A DNA stretch of 42,919 nucleotides from an uncultured Collinsella sp. (GCA_902490365.1 CABUDQ010000015.1:1-42919); one strand, 5' to 3'. Numbered from the stretch's first letter, positions 34,457-42,408 are shown. The notes: generated by a model not told the origin, from the letters alone. A program made the numbers and translations.

Positions 34457-36187
34457 ATGGCGAACGACAGCAAGACATGGCGGTGCGGAAAGTATGAGCT
34501 CAGCTTTGACCGTCCGCGCATCATGGGCGTCCTCAACGTGACGCCCGATTCGTTTAGCGACGGCGGGGAGCACTTCGACCCGGATGCCGCCATCGAGTAC
34601 GGCCTGGCGATGCTTGACGCCGGCGCCGACATCATCGACGTGGGCGGTGAGTCCACGCGCCCCGGCTTTACCCCGGTTAATCCCGACGAGGAGGCTCGCC
34701 GCGTGCTGCCCGTGGTGCGCGCGCTGGCCAAAGAGGGCGCCATCGTCTCGATCGACACGCGCCACGTGGCGGTTGCCAAGGCGGCCGTGCGCTGCGGCGC
34801 CTCGATCGTCAACGACGTGACGGGCTTCACCGACCCCAAGATGGTCGAGTTTGTTAAGACGAGCACCTGCGGCGTCATCGTGATGCATGCCGGCGAGGTC
34901 GCCGCGCCTACACGCACGCACGCAACGGTGCAGCTCGATACCTCGGCTGCGGCGTTTGTTGCCGAGAAGGCGCGCGAGGCGGCTGCCGAGGCCGCGCGTG
35001 AGGCTGAGAAGCCGGCTCGCCGCCGTCGCGGCAAGTTGCTGGGCGAGCCTAAGCCGGAGGCCAAGCTTCCGGGCGGCGTGGTGCAGCCCTCGTTGCCGTT
35101 TGGCGATCCGGAGCCCGCGACCGAGCCTGCAAGCGAGCAGGAGACGCCGGCCGCCGAGCAGGCTGCTGCCGCCGAGACCGTCGCGCCCGCGCCCGAGGCC
35201 ACCGAGGCCGCATCGGAGCCCAATGACCGCCTGGCCGCCATGATGCGCCGCAGCGCCCGCCGCGAGGAAGCCTACGTGCCCACCTCGCAGCTCCGCCGCT
35301 TCACCCTGCCCGATTCGGCGCCCATCATGCGCCGCGTCATGGGCTTTCTGTCCGACCAGGCCCGCGCGCTCATCCACGCCGGCGTGTCGCGCGACCGCAT
35401 CTGCATCGATCCCGGTCCGGGCTTTGGCAAGACGGCCAACGAGGACATCGTCATCCAGCGCGAGACTGCCAAGATGGCGTCACTGGGCTATCCGCTCATG
35501 TGCGCCGTATCGCGCAAGCGCTTTGTGGGCGCCGTCTCGGGCGTGACCGAGGCCGCCGAGCGCGATGCCGCTACGTTTGGCGTGTGCCTGGGCGCCATCC
35601 AGGCCGGTGCCAACATCGTGCGCGTGCACGACGCCGCGGGCTTTGCGCAGTTCCTGAACGGCTACTGGGCGGTTGCCAAGCCGCAGCCGCGCCGCGCGTT
35701 TGTGGCCGTGGGCTCCAACCTGGGGCATCGCTGTGACAACATCCGCGCCGCACGCGACATGATCGCCGAGATTCCACTCACCTGCGTGTCCAACTCCTCC
35801 AAGATCTACGAGAGCGAGCCGGCCTACGAGACGCGCCAGGACGCGTTTGCCAACGCCGTCATCGAGATTAAGACCGAGCTGGCGCCGTTGGTGCTGCTCG
35901 ACGAGCTCATGAAGATCGAGGCCGAGCTGGGTCGCGACCGCTCCAAAAAGGCCAAGGCCAACGGTCCGCGCACCATCGACTTGGACCTGCTGTGGATGGA
36001 CGGCGAGACCCACGGCGGCAAAAAGCTGCGCCTGCCGCATCCGCTGATCGGCGAGCGTGACTTTGTGCTGGTGCCGCTCGAGGACCTGATGCACGACCCG
36101 GCGCGGTTCTTCCGCTATAACGGTGTCGAGGTCAAGGAACCCGAGGATCGCGTGGGCCATATCGTGGGCGAATTGGGGCGTATGTAG
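34457..36187 (+). CDS. Fused dihydropteroate synthase / HPPK (FolP-FolK) with a long disordered insert in the DHPS barrel
   Basis: 576 residues. Residues about 20-400 are dihydropteroate synthase, the sulfonamide target: MGVLNVTPDSFSDGG, DIIDVGGESTRPG, SIDTRHVAVAKAA, NDVTGF, VMHAG, DPGPGFGKT, SRKRFVG and RVHD. Between H144 and A288 there are 143 residues where about 20 are usual. The extra part is rich in Ala, Glu, Pro and Arg (e.g. RRRRGKLLGEPKPEA) and probably disordered. From about 413 the 6-hydroxymethyl-7,8-dihydropterin pyrophosphokinase domain has AVGSNLG, SKIYESEPAY, NGPRTIDLDLLW and LPHPLIGERDFVL. The two steps are consecutive in folate synthesis. The ATG at 34457 is six bases after AGGAGG. 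Confidence 0.93.
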   Translation: MANDSKTWRCGKYELSFDRPRIMGVLNVTPDSFSDGGEHFDPDAAIEYGLAMLDAGADIIDVGGESTRPGFTPVNPDEEARRVLPVVRALAKEGAIVSIDTRHVAVAKAAVRCGASIVNDVTGFTDPKMVEFVKTSTCGVIVMHAGEVAAPTRTHATVQLDTSAAAFVAEKAREAAAEAAREAEKPARRRRGKLLGEPKPEAKLPGGVVQPSLPFGDPEPATEPASEQETPAAEQAAAAETVAPAPEATEAASEPNDRLAAMMRRSARREEAYVPTSQLRRFTLPDSAPIMRRVMGFLSDQARALIHAGVSRDRICIDPGPGFGKTANEDIVIQRETAKMASLGYPLMCAVSRKRFVGAVSGVTEAAERDAATFGVCLGAIQAGANIVRVHDAAGFAQFLNGYWAVAKPQPRRAFVAVGSNLGHRCDNIRAARDMIAEIPLTCVSNSSKIYESEPAYETRQDAFANAVIEIKTELAPLVLLDELMKIEAELGRDRSKKAKANGPRTIDLDLLWMDGETHGGKKLRLPHPLIGERDFVLVPLEDLMHDPARFFRYNGVEVKEPEDRVGHIVGELGRM

Positions 36188-36889
36188 ATGATCGAGATGA
36201 ATGCTGTTGTCGCCGGTACCGAGCTCGACGCGGCGCGTGACGCGGGCCGCGAGGGCGTGTCCGCGGGCTGGTGCGCGTGGAGCGTGGGCGATGCTTCGCT
36301 GACGTTTTCGCTGGTTGTGCGCCCCGATGTGAACATGCATGCCTTCCACGGCCTGCCGTTTGTGGCCGCGATGGGCATGATGGACGCGCTCGTGGGCACG
36401 GCTTCGACGCCGGGGTTGGGCCTTGCCGGTAAAGTGGGTATCCAGTGGCCGAGCGATATCGTGTGCGGTGCGCCTGCGTTTGAGGCGTCGCTCGCGCGTG
36501 TTGCCGTGAACGGCGGTGCCGGTGCTGCGGGCATGTTTGCCGCGGTGACGGTTGATATTGAGCGTGCGGCGCTGGGTGAGCTTGGCGTGGATATGGCAGA
36601 TGAGGCGCTGATCGAGGCATTGGCCGCCGCTGTGCTGACCCGCGTTGACGCCTGGGCGGTTGCCGCCAACACGCCGCAGGGCGCTGCCGGCCCGCTGGCT
36701 CCGGTGCTGGGCGAGTACTTTGACATGGTGCCACTGCTGGGTCGTCAGGTCGCGGCGGTGTCGCCCAACGGCTTGCCGCTCGCAGTCGGTGTGTTTGCGG
36801 GCCTGGACATCTGGGGCCGCGCGACCATCAAGACCGATGCCGGCGAGCAGGAGTTTCCGCCCGAGGCCGTACGGATTCGCGGACTGTAA
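36188..36889 (+). CDS. Degenerate biotin-protein-ligase-like protein
   Basis: 233 residues, starting on the base after the folP-folK stop. The fold resembles BirA/LplA-type ligases: LTFSLVVRPDVNMHAFHGLPF corresponds to the LxLSLLLRP strand and following helix. IQWPSDIVCG (86-90) is the counterpart of KWPNDI, and GLDIWGRATIKTDAGEQEF near the end matches the small C-terminal domain. The biotin-binding GRGRxGR loop is missing, and the conserved Lys of KWPND is Gln (Q86). The later Lys-x-x-Gly pattern is absent too. Catalysis of biotin attachment is doubtful; a divergent or non-catalytic role is possible. Probably cotranscribed with folP-folK. Confidence 0.6.
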   Translation: MIEMNAVVAGTELDAARDAGREGVSAGWCAWSVGDASLTFSLVVRPDVNMHAFHGLPFVAAMGMMDALVGTASTPGLGLAGKVGIQWPSDIVCGAPAFEASLARVAVNGGAGAAGMFAAVTVDIERAALGELGVDMADEALIEALAAAVLTRVDAWAVAANTPQGAAGPLAPVLGEYFDMVPLLGRQVAAVSPNGLPLAVGVFAGLDIWGRATIKTDAGEQEFPPEAVRIRGL

Positions 36890-36987
36890 CGCGAGGCGCC
36901 CGCGCTCAAAGATAACGATGACAACGAAGCCCTCTTCGGCCTGTGCCGGGGAGGGCCTCGCTTGTTTGGGGAATGGGTTACCAGCGT

Positions 36988-37030
36988 CCTATTCCCCAAA
37001 ACTGAAAAATTTTCGATTTTGAGGAATAGG
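36988..37030. repeat. 43-bp palindrome between convergent genes
   Basis: CCTATTCC and GGAATAGG at the ends, with AAAA/TTTT blocks inside and an AT-rich centre. A second imperfect GC-rich hairpin (GAAGCCCTCTTCGGC with GCCGGGGAGGGCCTC) lies at about 36920-36960. Confidence 0.6.
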
Positions 37031-37064
37031 ATTGGCGGCTGGTTGCTGCGACCTGGCGTTTACT

Positions 37065-37838
37065 CTATCCCAGCTCCTGCATGCGGCGGTAGATTTCGCA
37101 GATGCCCTTGATGGTGAGTTGGCCGTCGACCACGTCGAAGGCGTCGGTCGAATCGGCGACGATGCCGGCGAGACCGCCCGTGGCGATAACGGTGGCATCC
37201 TCGCGGCCCAGCTCGCGCTTCATGCGCGCGACCAGGCCCTCGGCCATGGCGGCAGCGCCCACCACGGCGCCGACCTTAATGCACTCCTCGGTATCGCGAC
37301 CGATGGCGTGCTCGGGCGCCTCGAGCGGCACGCTGGCGAGCTTGGCGGCGCGGGCGGCAAGCGCGTCCATGGAGATGCGGATGCCCGGTGCGATCGCTCC
37401 GCCAATGTAATAGCCGTCCTCGTCGATGACATCGATATTGGTTGCGGTGCCAAAGTCCACCACGATCGCCGGCGCGCCGTAGAAGGTTTCAGCCGCGACG
37501 GCGTTGGCGATGCGGTCGGCACCCACGGCCTGGGGGCGTGCCGCCCGTAGCTTGGTCACGGCCGCCGTCTGCGGACCAATGACGATGGCGTCTGCCGCGA
37601 TGCGGTTGGCCACGGCGCGCCACTCGCGCGAGAGCTGCGGCACCACGCCGGCAAAGGCGATCGCGTCGACCGCGCCGAGCGAGAGGTCGTGCATCTTAAA
37701 GAAGCCCATCAGCCGCACGTGGATCTCGTCGGCGGTATAGGAGCGGTCGGTGGGCATACGCCACGACTGCACCAGCTCGTCTCCGTCAAACAGGCCCATG
37801 GCCGTCTGCGTGTTTCCCATATCGATAGCGAGCAGCAT
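37065..37838 (-). CDS. coaX: Type III pantothenate kinase CoaX
   Basis: 257 residues. It phosphorylates pantothenate, the first step to coenzyme A, and belongs to the ASKHA fold. LLAIDMGNTQTAMGLFD (phosphate 1), AVGADRIANAVAA and IVVDFGTATNIDVID (phosphate 2 and metal) are present, then IAPGIRISMDALAARAAKL and ATGGLAG. The ATG at 37838 has AGGAG upstream. A single-gene unit convergent with the biotin-ligase-like gene. Confidence 0.95.
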   Translation of the reverse strand: MLLAIDMGNTQTAMGLFDGDELVQSWRMPTDRSYTADEIHVRLMGFFKMHDLSLGAVDAIAFAGVVPQLSREWRAVANRIAADAIVIGPQTAAVTKLRAARPQAVGADRIANAVAAETFYGAPAIVVDFGTATNIDVIDEDGYYIGGAIAPGIRISMDALAARAAKLASVPLEAPEHAIGRDTEECIKVGAVVGAAAMAEGLVARMKRELGREDATVIATGGLAGIVADSTDAFDVVDGQLTIKGICEIYRRMQELG

Positions 37839-38035
37839 GTCTACTCCTGGTGTTGGCATAAAAGGACGCGCACCATTGTATACGCGCCGTCGACGGCGCT
37901 CGGCTGTGATCCGTTTACGGTGATACTGGCTGAGGGGTTTTAAATATGAAGGAATTATGCTCTACGAGATTTTCCTTGCCGTTTACCGAACTCCCGCTTA
38001 ATATTCTTTCTTGCGCACATGAGGCGCCCAGACAT

Positions 38036-38112
38036 TGCGGGGTGGAGCAGTCTGGTAGCTCGCCGGGCTCATAACCCGGAGGTCGTAGGTTCAAATCCTG
38101 CCCCCGCGACCA
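38036..38112 (+). tRNA. Initiator tRNA-Met (fMet), anticodon CAT
   Basis: 77 nt including an encoded CCA. The arms are clear: acceptor TGCGGGG/CCCCGCG, D arm GAGC-AGTCTGGTA-GCTC, anticodon arm CCGGG-CTCATAA-CCCGG, T arm GTAGG-TTCAAAT-CCTGC. Three consecutive GC pairs in the anticodon stem and the lack of a Watson-Crick pair at 1-72 (T opposite G) mark it as initiator. A 77-bp stretch covering all but its first 8 bases is repeated at 39934-40010. Confidence 0.95.
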
Positions 38113-38121
38113 AGAACTTTC

Positions 38122-38151
38122 AGCTCGTCGGCCTAGCCGGCGAGCTTTTTT
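38122..38151 (+). terminator. Terminator of the tRNA gene
   Basis: AGCTCGTCGGC pairs with GCCGGCGAGCT (one G-T pair) and a three-base loop, followed by a T run. Confidence 0.85.
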
Positions 38152-38201
38152 GTTATCTGAGGACCGTGTTTTCGGTCCAATTCTCGGCCTCCCAAACAAA
38201 A

Positions 38202-38256
38202 TCTCGATCTGTAACAGCTAGACCCGATTTGGGCGGCTAGGTGTTACAGATTGAGA
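38202..38256. repeat. 55-bp palindromic element, copy 4
   Basis: Arms TCTCGATCTGTAACA and TGTTACAGATTGAGA with a centre that itself pairs (CTAG..CCC/GGG..CTAG). It is preceded by CTCCCAAACAAAA, as copy 5 is by a near-identical stretch. The GGAACT repeat unit follows 75 bp after its end. This and the tandem repeats fill the 38113-38434 gap. Confidence 0.9.
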
Positions 38257-38330
38257 TGTTTCGGCAGGACGTACTCCGTCATATCGATGGGGCGCTCCGT
38301 ACACCCGAACACGTACATGTCGGTAAGGCG

Positions 38331-38385
38331 GGAACTAGGGAACTCTACTAGGGAACTAGGGAACTCTACTAGGGAACTAGGGAAT
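38331..38385. repeat. 21-bp tandem repeat upstream of the AlbA_2 gene
   Basis: Two exact units GGAACTAGGGAACTCTACTA plus G, then a 12-base partial unit. They end just before TATAGT (38394-38399), the probable -10 box of the downstream gene, so they overlap its -35 zone. Related single units occur at about 42251 and 42738. Confidence 0.85.
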
Positions 38386-38434
38386 GACTGGGGTATAGTA
38401 GGAACGAGCTATTGATTCGGTCGAAGGGCGAGCT

Positions 38435-39934
38435 ATGTTCATAACGAATGATATTGAACTGGCCGCTGCGGTTGAGCATATGAGGACCGCAGGGACGGAT
38501 CTTGCCGAATACGAACTCAAAACTGCGGCAGGCGGTTTCCCCAAGACGATGGCGGACTCAATTTCCGCTTTTGCTAATGGAACCGGCGGAACGATCGTAT
38601 TTGGCATCAGCGAAAAAGACGGCTTTCATTCGGTGGATGTTGATGTAAAGACAATCCAGGCGCATAGTGCCCAAGCGGCGAGGGAGCTCATTGAGCCTCC
38701 TCAGATGGTGGACATCATAGTCTTGGAGTTTGAGTCAAAGCCCGTCGTCGTGGTTAATGTCCCCGAGGCGTCGTCTCGGGAAAAGCCGTGCTATGTCAAA
38801 AAGCTTGGACAGCGTCTTGGCTCATACATAAGAACTGGTGACGGCGATCATAAGATGTCCTCTTATGAAATCGATCGATACATCGAGAATCAATACCGGA
38901 GCGCGCGCAACGATGCCGCTGTTGTTGAGGGCGCAACGATGGATGACTTTGACCAAGAATTGCTCACGGGATGGCTCTCGCGTGTGAGAGCGACAACGCT
39001 GGGCAGGTCCGCCGCCTTAAGCGATGAAGAGCTCATGGCGAATCGGCGTGTGGTTTCTCCCGATGCTGAAGGGATTTTGAGGCCGACCGTTGCCGGCATT
39101 ATGGCGTTGGGTTTTTGTCCGCAGCAGTTTTTTCCTCGAGCCAATGTTGTGTTCACGGCGTATCCAACACCGAAAAAAGGCGAGGTGGGGAGAGCCGGGG
39201 AACGCTTTTCTGATTCGGTTGATATTGACGGGCCAATACCCATCATGGTGGTCGATGCGGTGCGGGCCGCATCGCGAAACATGAAGCATGGCGCAATCGT
39301 AAAAGGTGCATTGAGGGAAAACGTGCCGGACTACCCGTTGGCTGCGGTCCGCGAGGCTGTTGCTAATGCGCTGATGCATAGGGATTATTCTCCCGACGCG
39401 TTGGGCACCCCGGTAATGGTCGACCTTTATCCCGATCGCCTGGAGCTGTCCAATCCCGGCGGCTTGTTCGGTTCGTTGACGGTCGAACGTTTGGGACAAC
39501 GAGGCGCAACGGCGTCGAGGAACCAATTTTTGGCTCGAATTCTCGAGGATGTGCCGTATTCCGATGTTGATGGCAGGGTCGGTCGTGTTGTCGAAAATCG
39601 AGGCTCAGGCTATCCGACGATTAATAGGGAGCTCGAGCAGGCCTTGATGCCCGCGCCGATTGCCAAGAGTACTCTCGATGAGTTTGTCTTGATCATGAGG
39701 CATCGACGTATGACGGACCAGGAAGGCCGGTCATACACAAAGGAAAATGTAAAGACGGCCATCCTCGGTTACATTGCTGATCGTGAGAGCGTAAGCACGT
39801 CGGAACTTGCGAAGGCGTCGGGAATGTCAATGAAAACGGTACGCCGATATCTGTCCGCGCTTATGGAAGAGGGAATTGTTGAGGGGATTGGAACGGCCAA
39901 CAGCCCCAAGCGGCGCTATCGCCTACGTCGGTAG
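38435..39934 (+). CDS. AlbA_2 (Schlafen-type) / GHKL ATP-binding / winged-helix protein
   Basis: 499 residues. The N-terminal AlbA_2 domain (about 15-150: DLAEYELKTAAGGFPKTMADSISAFANGTGGTIVFGI) carries the E-x-E/K pattern of divergent AAA-4 proteins. A GHKL-like domain follows (about 295-400): AVREAVANALMHRDY, DLYPDRLELSNPGGL, ENRGSGYPTI. The C-terminus (about 430-495) is a helix-turn-helix: SVSTSELAKASGMSMKTVRRYLSALMEEGIV. Such proteins are usually putative regulators; some relatives are in phage-defence islands. AAGGG lies 7 bases before the ATG. The stop codon overlaps the first base of a decayed tRNA-fMet copy, so gene and tRNA repeats together form a discrete unit. GC and codon use look lower than in the core genes. 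Confidence 0.8.
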   Translation: MFITNDIELAAAVEHMRTAGTDLAEYELKTAAGGFPKTMADSISAFANGTGGTIVFGISEKDGFHSVDVDVKTIQAHSAQAARELIEPPQMVDIIVLEFESKPVVVVNVPEASSREKPCYVKKLGQRLGSYIRTGDGDHKMSSYEIDRYIENQYRSARNDAAVVEGATMDDFDQELLTGWLSRVRATTLGRSAALSDEELMANRRVVSPDAEGILRPTVAGIMALGFCPQQFFPRANVVFTAYPTPKKGEVGRAGERFSDSVDIDGPIPIMVVDAVRAASRNMKHGAIVKGALRENVPDYPLAAVREAVANALMHRDYSPDALGTPVMVDLYPDRLELSNPGGLFGSLTVERLGQRGATASRNQFLARILEDVPYSDVDGRVGRVVENRGSGYPTINRELEQALMPAPIAKSTLDEFVLIMRHRRMTDQEGRSYTKENVKTAILGYIADRESVSTSELAKASGMSMKTVRRYLSALMEEGIVEGIGTANSPKRRYRLRR

Positions 39935-40010
39935 GAGCAGTCTGGTAGCTCGCCGTTCTCATAACCCGGAGGTCGTAGGTTCAAATTCTGCCCCCGCGAC
40001 CAAGAACTTT
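39934..40010 (+). pseudogene. Decayed tRNA-fMet copy (possible attachment-site repeat)
   Basis: Identical at 74 of 77 positions to 38044-38120. It lacks the 5' acceptor strand, two G bases of the anticodon stem are T, and the T arm has one C-to-T change, so it cannot fold as initiator tRNA. It lies 1,890 bp from the intact copy. Confidence 0.85.
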
Positions 40011-40050
40011 AGCAGCTCAGAGGCCTTGTTCCTCTGGGCTGTTTTCTTTT
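40011..40050 (+). terminator. Terminator after the tRNA remnant
   Basis: AGCAGCTCAGAGG pairs with CCTCTGGGCTGTT with a 7-base loop, then TTCTTTT. It may end the AlbA_2 transcript. Confidence 0.75.
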
Positions 40051-40089
40051 ACACAAGGGATGCGGTCAAGACTTCCGAGCGAAATATGA

Positions 40090-40377
40090 GCAGATTGCAA
40101 CGACCTCCAAGGCAAAACGGATGCCAATAAAACTAAAACGGAGGTGCAGGCGTTTGCCGGGGCTCTCTCCGGCAAGGGCACATCCAAGGGCCTGTTCATC
40201 ACCACGGCCCGGTTCTCCAAGGAGGCGCGCGGGTATGCCGAGGGCCTTCTGGGCCAGACGGTCGTTCTCGTCGACGGCCCTGCCCTGGCCTGCCTCATGA
40301 TTGACTACGGAGTCGGCGTGAGCACGAGGCAGGTGTACGAGATCAGGGTCGTGGGCACGGACTTCTTCGAAGAGTGA
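40090..40377 (+). pseudogene. Mrr-type restriction endonuclease, C-terminal fragment
   Basis: The reading KTEVQAFAGALSGKGTSKGLFITTARFSKEARGYAEG and then LVDGPALACLMIDYGVGV and a DFFEE end match the C-terminal half of Mrr catalytic domains (the Q-x-K catalytic segment should lie just upstream). The frame is closed by a TGA at 40087 and no proper N-terminal half is present, so the gene has lost its 5' part, probably at the junction with the tRNA remnant. Homology is clear from about 40120; the first residues are uncertain. Confidence 0.75.
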
Positions 40378-40533
40378 GCGATGCTGAGCGTCTCATAATG
40401 TCGTCCGAAGGTTACCGTCGTATCTCGGACATGGTCTGCCTCGAAGTTGAAATCGCAGCGTGTGATCTCAACTTGTCATTCGCTAGAGCTGGCCTGAATT
40501 CTTTAGGGTTTGCGGCAGGGCGTTGGATAACGC

Positions 40534-41490
40534 TCAAGCCGTTTGATGCTCATCGAGGAGCTTTAGTTTCTCGATGAGCATCTTCGTCAGCTCCTCGTCT
40601 TGGATGAGGTCTATGCCGAAGCATTTCTTTCCCGCGTCCTTGAGGGATGCGCCGATGTGATATGCGGTCGCACTGTCGAGGATAAGGAAGCGGTCGTGGA
40701 ACGTTCTGGTGCGGCGGACGGTGAGCTGCGGGTACTGTGCGTTGAACACGTCGACGTCGCCTTGCGTGAGCCGGTTGCCGGACGTGTAGACGGTCACCGC
40801 GACGCCCTTGCGCTTCTTTGCGAGGATGTTCAGGGTGTGGACATCTACGTAGCCATCCACGAGGGAGATTTCGCGCTCGGCGCGGCCCACGAGATCTGTC
40901 AGCAGGCTGAAGGCGTCGAACATCTGCCCGGCGAAGAAGATCCGCTGGGGTTTCTCTACCTCGTCTTCGAGCAGGCGGAACACTTGGTTGAAACGTTCGT
41001 CGGTCGATTGCTGAAACGCCGCCTGACTCAACTCGACACCGCGCAGCCGCTCAAACAGGGTGGCATTTTCGGCGAGGAGGTGGCGCATGGCGACAAACGC
41101 CCTCATGATACTGATACTGGTCTGCACCGCCACTTCGCTGCGTAGTACGCCGGACAGCATGGCTATGCCCTGCTCGGTATAAGCATAGGGGAGGTAACGC
41201 CGCCCGCCGCGGCCCTCCATGGTCTTTGAGGTTCCAATTTGGCACCTCAAAGACTCGTCCTCCTCCTTGGTCAGTTGAAAACGGAAGTCCTCGGGGAATC
41301 TGTCGGCGTTGCGTGCGGCGGCGCGGTTGAGATTCTTTGTCTCTACCTCGTATAACCGAGCGAGATCGGTGTCGAGCATGATTTGCTGCCCACGGACGGT
41401 ATGGATTAGGGGCTCTATGTTTGCGGAATCGACCAGGGCTATCGGCGCGCTCGTTTCGACCGATTCGTTCTCGGCATCAAAATCGCTCAT
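40534..41490 (-). CDS. ORF6N-domain protein with C-terminal phospholipase-D-like domain
   Basis: 318 residues. Residues about 20-115 form an ORF6N domain (IRGQQIMLDTDLARLYEVETKNLNRAAARN, RFPEDFRFQLT, YTEQGIAMLSGVL), common in phage and island regulators. Q-STDERFNQVFRLLEDEVEKPQ and GQMFDAF make the middle linker. The C-terminus (about 215-300) is PLD-like: LVDGYVD, then the motif HDRFLILD, which fits HxRx4D (Arg for the usual Lys), and AYHIGASLKDAGKK. Only one such motif is present, so a dimeric nuclease-like fold is possible. The ATG at 41490 has GAGG upstream; the in-frame codon at 41505 lacks a site. Function unknown. Confidence 0.75.
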   Translation of the reverse strand: MSDFDAENESVETSAPIALVDSANIEPLIHTVRGQQIMLDTDLARLYEVETKNLNRAAARNADRFPEDFRFQLTKEEDESLRCQIGTSKTMEGRGGRRYLPYAYTEQGIAMLSGVLRSEVAVQTSISIMRAFVAMRHLLAENATLFERLRGVELSQAAFQQSTDERFNQVFRLLEDEVEKPQRIFFAGQMFDAFSLLTDLVGRAEREISLVDGYVDVHTLNILAKKRKGVAVTVYTSGNRLTQGDVDVFNAQYPQLTVRRTRTFHDRFLILDSATAYHIGASLKDAGKKCFGIDLIQDEELTKMLIEKLKLLDEHQTA

Positions 41491-41538
41491 GGTTCCTCGA
41501 TTCAAAGATGGGGACGCTCCTGCGTCGAAAGCATTTTA

Positions 41539-42042
41539 TCATCCTGGGCTTTGTCGCCCGCCGGTCCAGCGGCGATGACCTCTGACGTTAGGGAGGGAGT
41601 GTGCTTCGTCGTGGCGACGTCGGCCCCAAGCCTCCCTCGCCATGACGGTGACCCGGCTCCCGTCGATGGTGATGGGCGCGCCCGCCCCGCGCTGGATCTC
41701 CAGGAGATCGGCGGCTTCGCGGTCGTTCCCTCCCATCATGTGCGCGTACACGTCCATCGTCATGCTCGACACCTCGTGGCCGAGCCTTCCCTGCACGCTC
41801 TTCGGGTCGATGCCGTTGCCGATCAGGAAGGTGGCCTGCGTGTGTCTCAGCTCGTGGAAGTCGTAGCCGACGTAGAGCCTCCGCTTGCGGCCGCCCTCCT
41901 CGGCCTCCTCCATCCTGCCGAGACCGTGCTCGATGAAGTGGCCCTTCTGCCACGTCGAGAAGTTGTCGGGGTCGTGGAAGCCGAAGTCGCTGTCCGAGCA
42001 CACCGGGGTGTCCGGGGTCTGGGAGAGGCCCTGAACCTGCAT
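41539..42042 (-). pseudogene. Tyrosine integrase, C-terminal fragment
   Basis: The HELRHTQATFLIGNGIDPKSVQGRLGH segment (H-x-x-R and LGH boxes) and MTMDVYAHMM with the active tyrosine are intact. The first catalytic Arg, the DNA-binding domain and the N-terminus are absent; upstream DNA switches to an ORF6N-like fragment and 22-bp repeats. This looks like the remains of the integrase of a mobile element. The tail after EIQRGAG is not conserved and may be read-through. Confidence 0.8.
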
Positions 42043-42043
42043 C

Positions 42044-42094
42044 CGCCTCGCCTTCGAGCGGGCGGAATATCCGGTCGAAGCGCTCGTCGGTCGA
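42044..42094 (-). pseudogene. Fragment of a second ORF6N-type gene
   Basis: Encodes STDERFDRIFRPLEGEAD, close to STDERFNQVFRLLEDEVE of the intact ORF6N gene nearby. It is joined directly to the integrase fragment in another frame. Confidence 0.6.
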
Positions 42095-42113
42095 ATAGAG
42101 TGGTCGGTCTATT

Positions 42114-42165
42114 TCGCACCTTTGTCGCAGTAATGTCGCACCTCTGTCGCAGTAATGTCGCACCT
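42114..42165. repeat. 22-bp tandem repeat
   Basis: Two units of TCGCACCTTTGTCGCAGTAA plus TG (second with one change), then TCGCACCT. Starts 20 bp beyond the ORF6N fragment. Confidence 0.85.
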
Positions 42166-42335
42166 TGGCCGCGGTGGCATCGATGACCCAAGGGGTTACC
42201 CCTTTGTCGCTCCCCATGGCTAACTAATGCCGGCGTGCACCGGCGCGGCGTGAATTAGGGAACTCTGCTGTGGGGTTGGGAACCTTTACTGGTGACTGCC
42301 GTTGGCCAAATCCCATCCCGGACATGACGGTCCCG

Positions 42336-42408
42336 TTTCCGGACACTCGCGGACAATGTCCGGAAACGGGCCAAAAATGTCCGGAAAAGGGATGAAATGT
42401 CTGGAATT
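42336..42408. repeat. Phased TGTCCGGAA sites, cluster 1
   Basis: Direct TGTCCGGAAA-like sites start at 42357, 42378 and 42398 (spacing 21 and 20 bp). An inverted site (TTTCCGGACA) lies at about 42336, and CCGGACAT further left. Confidence 0.8.

Noticed and set aside
39934..40010. Second functional tRNA-fMet
   Set aside because: The 5' acceptor strand is absent and the anticodon stem is broken by two changes.
40374..40577. Small frame after the Mrr fragment
   Set aside because: No recognisable domain, weak context, and it runs into the end of the ORF6N gene on the other strand.
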